DNA from: a virus
Length of the DNA: 24,726 bases
Strand: one strand, 5' to 3'
IMG/VR virus record: IMGVR_UViG_3300032224_001746
Location: 1 to 24,726 of that record
The notes below the pieces were generated by a model. It saw only the letters and a program-made list of their open reading frames with translations. It was not told the origin of the DNA and searched no databases. This document shows, one piece after another, positions 20,296-24,726 of this stretch (positions are counted from its first letter, which is position 1; each line of letters begins with the position of its first letter). Position numbers and translations under genes: made by a program.

Positions 20296-20812
20296 TAGAG
20301 GAAAGAAAATAAAAGTCTTTGACAATCTTTTTGATATGTTAACAAGACAACGTTTCTTTAATTATGTAAACAATTCGATGTATAGAATAGGTTGGGCTGA
20401 CGGAGATATTCCTGAGAAACAACATCATACCTACTTACATTCAATCTATACACCAGATGATTTGAAGAATATGGGACTACTTGAAGCTTTTGAGAAGTCG
20501 CCATTGTTGAAAGAAGTAGAAGGTTTAAGATTGTGTAAAGCAAATGTAAATTTGTCTACACCACTTGATGTACATTTTGTACATTCACATCCACATAAAA
20601 AAGCAGTTTTGTTTTATTTGAATTTGGAATGGCATGATGGTTGGTATGGTGAAACAATGTTTTATGATGAACAACAAAAGAACGTTTTGTTCACATCACC
20701 ATATGTACCTGGTAGAGTAATTGTATTTGATTCGTCTGTACCACATACATTAAGGCCACAATCAATCATTGGTGCAAAACACAGATTCACATTAGCATTA
20801 TTTTTTGAATAA
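20276..20812 (+). CDS. 2-oxoglutarate/Fe(II) oxygenase-like protein 5, HxH variant
   Basis: A 178-residue protein. The core VLFYLNLEWHDGWYGETMFY, YVPGRVIVFDSSVPHTLRP (H157) and HRFTLALFF (R170) fit the double-stranded beta-helix family. The usual HxD position reads VHSHPH, so the metal triad would be H103-x-H105 rather than His-Asp, which may be normal for this subfamily. ATG 20276 lies inside the exonuclease gene; an in-frame TTG at 20261 is less likely. The stop TAA overlaps an ATAAATA late-promoter motif in front of the tmRNA gene. Confidence 0.75.
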   Translation: MIENTVDRGKKIKVFDNLFDMLTRQRFFNYVNNSMYRIGWADGDIPEKQHHTYLHSIYTPDDLKNMGLLEAFEKSPLLKEVEGLRLCKANVNLSTPLDVHFVHSHPHKKAVLFYLNLEWHDGWYGETMFYDEQQKNVLFTSPYVPGRVIVFDSSVPHTLRPQSIIGAKHRFTLALFFE

Positions 20813-20815
20813 ATA
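20809..20815 (+). promoter_or_regulatory. T4-late-type promoter motif before the tmRNA gene
   Basis: ATAAATA at 20809-20815 matches the last seven bases of the T4 late consensus TATAAATA and overlaps the stop of the preceding gene. Expected transcription start is near 20821, immediately before the tmRNA acceptor piece. Confidence 0.5.
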
Positions 20816-20895
20816 ATTTTATGGTTGTATGAAGTAAAGAGAAAAGTGTTCTGGACGGGGGTGCGAATCCCCCCATCTCCACCATAAGGATTTTT

Positions 20896-20994
20896 ATGTT
20901 TGATGAATGGCATTGGGTTTATCTATGGGGCATATTAATTTGGATAAATTATATATTCTGTCTCATAAAAAGTCTTTATGATGGGGATGACTAG
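20896..20994 (+). CDS. Small membrane-protein ORF inside the tmRNA intervening segment
   Basis: A 32-residue ORF starting MFDEWHWVYLWGILIWINYI and ending CLIKSLYDGDD. It has a ribosome binding site (AAGGA at 20886-20890) five bases before ATG 20896. It is one Trp-rich membrane segment with charged ends. The ORF fills the tmRNA intervening segment and its last 12 bases lie within the tmRNA coding piece, the TAG being at 20992-20994. Its protein-like composition suggests a real gene. It may be translated from the unprocessed precursor. The function is unknown; a membrane or lysis-related role is only a guess. Confidence 0.55.
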   Translation: MFDEWHWVYLWGILIWINYIFCLIKSLYDGDD

Positions 20995-21065
20995 TTTCGA
21001 CAGGGCAAAGAGTAACAGAGTGGACAAGTCGACACAGAGAGTCGTAAAAAGTAAATAAAGTAAAC

Positions 21066-21098
21066 GCAAACGATGAAAAGTTCGCATTAGCAGCTTAA
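21066..21098 (+). other. tmRNA tag-peptide reading frame
   Basis: GCA is the resume codon and the frame reads ANDEKFALAA then TAA. With the alanine carried by tmRNA the added tag is AANDEKFALAA, close to E. coli AANDENYALAA and ending in the ALAA recognised by ClpXP. It is translated only after template switching on stalled ribosomes, so it is not a free-standing gene. Confidence 0.92.
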
Positions 21099-21148
21099 AG
21101 GCCGCTTAGGGTTTCGGTTGGTTTCCTCGTAACAGAATAACCAACCAT

Positions 21149-21156
21149 TATAAATA
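21149..21156 (+). promoter_or_regulatory. T4-late-type promoter, exact TATAAATA
   Basis: TATAAATA at 21149-21156 matches the T4 late promoter consensus exactly. It lies three bases after the hairpin closing the tmRNA coding piece and about 55 bases before ATG 21212, so it probably drives late expression of the 21212 gene and the endolysin. Confidence 0.7.
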
Positions 21157-21211
21157 AACCACCAACACACACATTTAGTTGGTATACACACAAACACACA
21201 AGGAGAAAACT

Positions 21212-21484
21212 ATGTCAATGACACCATTTGAAATACGCCTAGAATTACTAAAGATGGCGAAAGATATGCTCACAGATGACTACTTTGGTCAACGTGAAAT
21301 GATATCTAATAACTGGCAAACCGAAATCGAAAACGCTCGATTAAAAGGTGAAACACCACCTAAACATCCAGGTTTCCCAGAGTTCCCAAGCGAATCAAAA
21401 ATTATTGAGAAAGCAGCAGCCCTCAATGGATTCGTTTCTCAAACCACTCCAACACCAGAAGTGAAAACTAAAAAAGTATCGTAA
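21212..21484 (+). CDS. Conserved T4-like phage protein, function unknown
   Basis: A 90-residue protein starting MSMTPFEIRLELLKMAKDML at ATG 21212 with a strong AAGGAG site (the longer frame from 21179 begins too close to the late promoter). The helix MTPFEIRLELLKMAKDMLTDDY is followed by a Pro-rich segment PPKHPGFPEFP and a short C-terminal helix. I recall this as a common protein in aquatic T4-like phages, located near replication genes. No function is known. It is expressed from the upstream late promoter. Confidence 0.75.
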   Translation: MSMTPFEIRLELLKMAKDMLTDDYFGQREMISNNWQTEIENARLKGETPPKHPGFPEFPSESKIIEKAAALNGFVSQTTPTPEVKTKKVS

Positions 21485-21494
21485 TTGGAGAAAA

Positions 21495-21513
21495 GGGGAA
21501 CCTATGGTTCCCC
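21495..21513 (+). repeat. Perfect 8-bp inverted repeat before the endolysin gene
   Basis: GGGGAACC (21495-21502) and GGTTCCCC (21506-21513) are separated by TAT. The repeat lies between the 21484 stop and ATG 21533. No T-run follows. In RNA it would be a very stable hairpin about ten bases before the ribosome binding site, and may tune mRNA stability or translation. Confidence 0.65.
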
Positions 21514-21532
21514 GTATCAAAGAGGAGAACTA

Positions 21533-22048
21533 ATGTTCAATCTAAAAACTTATAGAGATTTTTCTATTTTGTTGTTACTTACTGTAATGACTTCTTTTAT
21601 TCTAACAACAAATACAAATTCTTACACCATACAAAAAAATGTCAGTATCGATTTCAATCGGCAAGTTGAGTGTATGGCAAAAAATATTTACTATGAAGCT
21701 GCGATGGAACCTTATGAGGGTAAACTAGCAGTAGCACAAGTTACAATGAACCGAGTCAATCATCCAGATTATCCAAAAGATGTTTGTGATGTTGTATATC
21801 AAAAAACAGGACACACTTGCCAATTTTCATGGACTTGTATGAATGTACCAGAAATTAAATCTAGGTATAATTGGGAAGAAAGTATACTTGTTGCGAAAAA
21901 AGCCTTGACAGAACCGTTTGTACATGATAGAATAGCAGAAACAAATTCACTATTTTATCATGCAACTTATGTCAATCCACAATGGAAGAAAAAAGTGGTC
22001 ATGGTAATCGGTAACCACATATTCTACAAGAGATACGATAAAAGTTAA
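21533..22048 (+). CDS. SleB-type cell-wall hydrolase, likely endolysin
   Basis: A 171-residue protein. An N-terminal hydrophobic segment FSILLLLTVMTSFILTT (10-26) follows a basic start, and the catalytic domain (about 45-165) shows AKNIYYEAAMEP with E55 as probable catalytic glutamate, MNRVNHPDYP, TCQFSW and FYHATYVNP. This is the Hydrolase_2/SleB lytic transglycosylase-like pattern that degrades peptidoglycan. The N-terminal segment suggests export, either cleaved or as a signal-arrest-release anchor. ATG 21533 has an AGAGGAG site; an upstream TTG at 21485 was rejected. It lies in the late region, as expected for lysis. Confidence 0.85.
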   Translation: MFNLKTYRDFSILLLLTVMTSFILTTNTNSYTIQKNVSIDFNRQVECMAKNIYYEAAMEPYEGKLAVAQVTMNRVNHPDYPKDVCDVVYQKTGHTCQFSWTCMNVPEIKSRYNWEESILVAKKALTEPFVHDRIAETNSLFYHATYVNPQWKKKVVMVIGNHIFYKRYDKS

Positions 22049-22050
22049 TT

Positions 22051-22272
22051 ATGCCAACTAAAGATGAAATTAAAGAATTTAGCCTGATGGTAGAAGAAAT
22101 AGCCAAACAAAACAAAACAAGTTTTATGGACGCTATCTGCCATCATTGCAAAGAAACTGGTTTAGAAATTGAAGTGGCAGCATCACTCATTTCGGCATCT
22201 CTGAAATCGAAAATCAGAGATGAAGCCTATGACAACAATATGCTGAAGAAAACATCCCGCTTGCCTATTTAA
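22051..22272 (+). CDS. 33: Late-transcription co-activator, gp33-like
   Basis: A 73-residue protein. The segment MVEEIAKQNKTSFMDAICHH followed by ETGLEIEVAASLI and LKSKIRDEAYDNNML aligns by eye with the C-terminal part of T4 gp33 (MVEEFGMSYLEATTAFLEEN and EKIQSEAIDENLL). In T4, gp33 links RNA polymerase to the sliding clamp for late transcription. The protein lacks the longer N-terminus of T4 gp33, as in other small aquatic-phage versions. The place directly before gp59 and near gp32 matches T4 order. The end RLPI may be the clamp-binding tip. Confidence 0.75.
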   Translation: MPTKDEIKEFSLMVEEIAKQNKTSFMDAICHHCKETGLEIEVAASLISASLKSKIRDEAYDNNMLKKTSRLPI

Positions 22273-22286
22273 TTGGATTTTTTGTT

Positions 22287-22898
22287 ATGAGTGACAACAC
22301 AGGCTTTGCGAGTTATGCACTCTACACGGCCATTCGTTTGCATTTTACTTCCAAGAGTTATGATTTTTTCAAATACAATGGAAAAACAAATGTAACGAAG
22401 GACAATTTTGCCAACCGCAAAGACAAATATTCTTTCTATAAACTATCACGGAAATATTCCATCCATGAAATGAGAGACTTTTTTGTTGCCAATTTCTTGG
22501 AAAAAGATTGGAATTGGATTGGGGAATTATTGGGTCCTGAGGGTGAAGAAAACTACAAAAAGTGGCAAAAAAGAAACCAGAGCTTGACATACCTCTTTAA
22601 AGATGATATAATATCTATGTGTGAACAAGGCAACTTAGATGGTCTATTGAAAGTTGAAAATGGTAATTTACCAGCTTTACTGTATGGTTGGATGCGTAAT
22701 GATGTATCTACCGAAACAGTAGTCATACTGGATGATATACTAAATTTCTCAGAGATGTGGAACAAGAAAATCACCGATGACATTGTTTGGCCACAATACA
22801 GAATGAAGTTGGAAAAATACAAACCTTTTCTTCAATATGACCGAGTTGCATTTCGAAAAACCCTTAAAGATTTAATTAAAGATTATGCAGAAACCTAA
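22287..22898 (+). CDS. 59: Replicative helicase loader, gp59
   Basis: A 203-residue protein, close to the T4 gp59 length of 217. The block NRKDKYSFYKLSRKYSIHEM then FFVANFLEKDWNWIGELL aligns by eye with T4 gp59 (KRRDKYFFQKLSEKYKLKEL), and DDILNFSEMWNKKITDDIVW matches its C-terminal domain. In T4, gp59 loads the gp41 helicase onto gp32-covered forked DNA. It starts at ATG 22287 and overlaps the next gene by 14 bases. Placement between gp33 and gp32 supports the call. Confidence 0.88.
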   Translation: MSDNTGFASYALYTAIRLHFTSKSYDFFKYNGKTNVTKDNFANRKDKYSFYKLSRKYSIHEMRDFFVANFLEKDWNWIGELLGPEGEENYKKWQKRNQSLTYLFKDDIISMCEQGNLDGLLKVENGNLPALLYGWMRNDVSTETVVILDDILNFSEMWNKKITDDIVWPQYRMKLEKYKPFLQYDRVAFRKTLKDLIKDYAET

Positions 22899-23376
22899 AA
22901 TCTCACAAATCTATTTGGACATGGATGGTGTGATAGCAGACTTTACAAAACGATACAAAGAATTGTATCTTATGGAACCAAAACAGGCAGAAAAGAATAA
23001 AGAGTTTGATAAATTTTTTAATCAATTCATTGCCACGGGTCAATTTGCAACGTTAGATTTAATGCCTGATGCTATGCTTGGTATTGAATATCTACGTAAC
23101 GCACCAGTACCAACACAAATTCTTTCTTCAACTGCCAGTCCAGAAAGAAATGATGCTATTGCTAAACAGAAACTGATTTGGCTACACACGCATGGCATCA
23201 CCTTTAATCCCATCCTTGTACCAGGAAAACGTCACAAGTACAAATGGGCAACACCAGATTCAATAATCATTGATGATACCGAAAGTGTTATCAATGATTG
23301 GCGAAAAGCAGGCGGCATCGGCATACTTCACAAGAACTGGGTAACAACTCTGGCAATCTTGAAGATGTATGTTTGA
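22885..23376 (+). CDS. HAD-family 5'(3')-deoxyribonucleotidase-like protein
   Basis: A 163-residue phosphatase. Motif I is LDMDGVIADF with D12 and D14; motif II is the Ser in ILSSTAS (81-82); K115 in PGKRHKYK can serve as motif III; motif IV is IIDDTESVINDW with D130 and D131. This is the small C1-capped HAD type related to 5'(3')-deoxyribonucleotidases, which remove phosphate from (deoxy)nucleoside monophosphates. A role in nucleotide balancing is likely. It is inserted between gp59 and gp32, unlike in T4. Its stop codon overlaps the -35 box of the gp32 promoter. Confidence 0.8.
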   Translation: MQKPKISQIYLDMDGVIADFTKRYKELYLMEPKQAEKNKEFDKFFNQFIATGQFATLDLMPDAMLGIEYLRNAPVPTQILSSTASPERNDAIAKQKLIWLHTHGITFNPILVPGKRHKYKWATPDSIIIDDTESVINDWRKAGGIGILHKNWVTTLAILKMYV

Positions 23377-23401
23377 CAACGCCTAAATAAATGTATATAA
23401 T
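23373..23401 (+). promoter_or_regulatory. Consensus sigma70 promoter for gene 32
   Basis: TTGACA at 23373-23378, 17-base spacer, TATAAT at 23396-23401: a perfect match to the bacterial consensus in both boxes and spacing. The spacer also holds CCTAAATA (23382-23389), six of eight matches to the T4 late motif. It should give strong expression of gp32 from early in infection. Confidence 0.85.
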
Positions 23402-23419
23402 GTATACTGTGAAAACAAT

Positions 23420-23452
23420 CCGTTTATATACCGTTCATACTCCGTTAATACG
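23420..23452 (+). repeat. Three tandem 11-base repeats in the gp32 leader
   Basis: Three adjoining units, CCGTTTATATA, CCGTTCATACT and CCGTTAATACG, share CCGTTnATA. They lie between the promoter and the ribosome binding site of gp32. T4 gp32 is known to repress its own translation by binding its leader; these repeats are a candidate operator. Confidence 0.7.
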
Positions 23453-23464
23453 AAAGGAAATACT

Positions 23465-24349
23465 ATGACCTCATTTGCAAATCTCAAACGCCAATCCGGC
23501 AATCTCGACAAACTCTCCAAAGCAATCGAAGCACTCAGCTCCAACGAAGGTTCGGAGAAACAGGATAATTTCTGGCGACCAGAAGTAGACAAAGCTGGCA
23601 ACGGCATGGCTACAATCCGTTTTCTTCCCGCACCCGCTGTTGATGGTGATGAAGCCCTACCTTGGGTTAAAATCTTCTCACACGGTTTTCAAGGACCTGG
23701 TGGCTGGTTGATTGACAATTGTTTGACAACCAAGAATAACCAATGTCCTGTTTGTGAACACAATTCTACTTTGTGGAATTCTGGTATCGAAGCAAACAAA
23801 GAAATTGTTCGTAAACAAAAGCGCAAGCTGAACTACATTGCTAACGTCTATATCGTTTCGGATCCTAAACATCCAGAAAACGAAGGACAAGTTAAGTTGT
23901 TCAAGTTTGGTGCCAAAATTTTCGAAAAGATTACTGGTGCAATGAACCCTGCTTTTGAAGATGAAACACCTATCAATCCATTTGATATGTGGAAAGGTGC
24001 AAACTTTAAGTTGAAGATTACTAAAGTTGCAGGTTATCAAAATTATGATAAATCAGAATTCGCATCGCCTTCAGCTTTGCTTGATGATGATGAAGCACTT
24101 GAAAAGATTTGGAAATCTGAATACTCTCTACAAGAAATGATTGGAGAGAAAGAATTCAAATCATATGATGACTTGAAGAAACGCCTAGATAAAGTCCTAG
24201 GACTTAATGGTGAAGTGCCTGTTGCAAAAACAACAGTCGAACAGATGAAAGAAGAAAAGAAAGTTGCACCTAAGAAAATGGTGGAACCAGATATTTCTGA
24301 ATCAGATGATGACATGGCATACTTTGCCAAACTAGCTGAAGAAGAATAA
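23465..24349 (+). CDS. 32: Single-stranded DNA-binding protein gp32
   Basis: A 294-residue protein, near the T4 length of 301. Seen: a basic N-terminus FANLKRQSGN resembling the LAST/cooperativity motif, the zinc site H73-x12-C86-x7-C94-x2-C97 in FSHGFQGPGGW then NNQCPVCEH, the ssDNA-binding core with NYIANVYIVSD and LFKFGAKIFEKI, and an acidic C-terminus (SESDDDMAYF, AEEE) that recruits partner proteins in T4. It coats single-stranded DNA in replication, recombination and repair, working with gp59. It has its own consensus promoter, a leader with tandem repeats, an AAAGGA site and a terminator, so it forms a single-gene unit. Confidence 0.95.
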   Translation: MTSFANLKRQSGNLDKLSKAIEALSSNEGSEKQDNFWRPEVDKAGNGMATIRFLPAPAVDGDEALPWVKIFSHGFQGPGGWLIDNCLTTKNNQCPVCEHNSTLWNSGIEANKEIVRKQKRKLNYIANVYIVSDPKHPENEGQVKLFKFGAKIFEKITGAMNPAFEDETPINPFDMWKGANFKLKITKVAGYQNYDKSEFASPSALLDDDEALEKIWKSEYSLQEMIGEKEFKSYDDLKKRLDKVLGLNGEVPVAKTTVEQMKEEKKVAPKKMVEPDISESDDDMAYFAKLAEEE

Positions 24350-24358
24350 TCAGCACCG

Positions 24359-24384
24359 ATGGCCGGATAACACCGGCCATTTTT
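24359..24384 (+). terminator. Intrinsic terminator of gene 32
   Basis: ATGGCCGG (24359-24366) pairs perfectly with CCGGCCAT (24373-24380) around loop ATAACA, followed by Ts to 24384. It starts ten bases after the gp32 stop. Confidence 0.9.
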
Positions 24385-24406
24385 ATTAATTGTTTGGAGT
24401 ATTCGA

Positions 24407-24726
24407 TTGGCTAAACCTGTTGTAGCATTATTTTTACATCAGCCTAAATGTTCAATTCAATCCGGCAATGGAATAATCTATGCGTTGCAGGATAATTTCA
24501 ATTTTAAAATATTCACCAAACAGAATGTAGAATCTGGTTTCTTTAACGATGTTGATATCGTTGCTTTTCCAGGTGGTATTGGTGATGCAAATAGTTGGGA
24601 TCATTTACTTAAACCCAATCTAGAACCAATCAAAGAATATATTGACAATGGCGGCCGATACTTAGGAATTTGTATGGGTGCATATTGGGCAGGTAATGAT
24701 TACTTTAATTTCCTCAAAGATGTTGA
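24407..24726 (+). CDS. BPL_N / class-I glutamine-amidotransferase-like protein, 3'-truncated
   Basis: The frame starts at TTG 24407 after TTGGAG and is open to the window end; 106 residues are visible. Seen: KPVVALFLHQPKCS, a strand DIVAFPGGIGDANSW and the nucleophile-elbow-like GGRYLGICMGAYWAG with a Cys. This is the pattern of the biotin-protein-ligase N-terminal (BPL_N) group within the GATase1-like fold. The role in a phage is unknown; it may be an amidotransferase or peptidase-like enzyme. An ATG start is absent nearby, so the TTG start is inferred from the ribosome binding site and the fold boundary. Confidence 0.7.
   Translation, partial: MAKPVVALFLHQPKCSIQSGNGIIYALQDNFNFKIFTKQNVESGFFNDVDIVAFPGGIGDANSWDHLLKPNLEPIKEYIDNGGRYLGICMGAYWAGNDYFNFLKDV

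Larger units (their letters stand above)
20821..21146 (+). ncRNA. ssrA: Circularly permuted two-piece tmRNA
   Basis: tmRNA rescues stalled ribosomes by acting first as tRNA-Ala and then as mRNA for a degradation tag. The acceptor piece comes first, about 20821-20884: P2 strand TGTTCTG (20847-20853), T-stem GGGGG/CCCCC (20857-20861 with 20869-20873) around loop TGCGAAT, acceptor strand CATCTCC (20874-20880), then ACCA. The coding piece starts at 20983 with GGGGATG, which pairs 7/7 with CATCTCC, including the G3-U70 pair used by alanyl-tRNA synthetase. It continues with TTCGA, P2 strand CAGGGCA (21001-21007), the tag frame (21066-21098) and an 8-bp hairpin (21116-21123 with 21139-21146). The 20885-20982 segment would be removed. 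Exact outer ends are estimates. Confidence 0.9.

Noticed and set aside
20857-20884. T-arm plus CCA considered as the end of an ordinary tRNA
   Set aside because: No D-arm or anticodon arm lies upstream; the acceptor strand pairs instead with 20983-20989 downstream, which defines a permuted tmRNA.
20662-20913. 83-codon minus-strand frame over the acceptor piece
   Set aside because: It overlaps the oxygenase gene and the tmRNA acceptor piece, both well supported on the + strand.
21485-21532. TTG-initiated N-terminal extension of the endolysin
   Set aside because: It would translate through the stable hairpin at 21495-21513, while ATG 21533 has a strong ribosome binding site and is followed by a proper signal-like segment.
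22553-22822. Minus-strand frame over gp59
   Set aside because: Antisense to a gene identified by alignment with T4 gp59; no promoter or ribosome binding site.

Overview
The window looks like part of the genome of a T4-like contractile-tailed phage. All credible genes lie on the + strand, the DNA is AT-rich, and genes are short, tightly packed and often overlap as ATGA. The phage type is fixed by the right end, which carries T4-type replication and late-transcription genes in nearly T4 order: gp33 late co-activator (22051), gp59 helicase loader (22287), a HAD nucleotidase, and gp32 single-strand DNA-binding protein (23465). TATAAATA-like late promoters fit this. The host cannot be named. The tmRNA is circularly permuted, a form known from alphaproteobacteria, some betaproteobacteria and some cyanobacteria; its tag ANDEKFALAA resembles proteobacterial tags, so an aquatic alpha- or betaproteobacterium is a reasonable guess.

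Positions 1-12871 are an accessory/early region of about forty small genes, most of them phage proteins of unknown function. The recognisable ones are an AAA ATPase (1109), a SWIM zinc-finger protein (2797), a MoxR/CobS-like AAA+ ATPase (5503), a winged-helix-like protein (6753), a lipoprotein and several small membrane proteins (7321-8014), a possible pyrimidine-dimer-glycosylase-family protein (10831) and a zinc-ribbon protein (11410). The region is cut into operons by sigma70-type promoters (1051, 3244, 5421, 6681, 8229, 8481) and terminators (8026, 12819). A GC-rich stretch at 8063-8205 has no assignable gene.

Positions 12875-20812 are a virion and modification block: two paralogous glycine-rich tail-fibre-like proteins (12875, 15238), small associated proteins, then a translationally coupled run of five 2-oxoglutarate/Fe(II) oxygenase-like genes (17391, 17941, 18549, 19031, 20276) interrupted only by a PD-(D/E)XK exonuclease (19630).

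Positions 20809-21156 hold the most striking element: a circularly permuted, two-piece tmRNA gene. The acceptor piece comes first, ending in CCA at 20884. An intervening segment follows, and it contains a small membrane-protein ORF with its own ribosome binding site (20896-20994). The coding piece starts at 20983. The gene sits between two T4-late-type promoter motifs.

After it come a conserved small protein, a SleB-type cell-wall hydrolase (likely endolysin), then gp33, gp59, the HAD nucleotidase and gp32. The gp32 gene has a consensus sigma70 promoter, a leader with three tandem 11-base repeats and a strong terminator. The window ends inside a gene for a BPL_N/GATase1-like protein.
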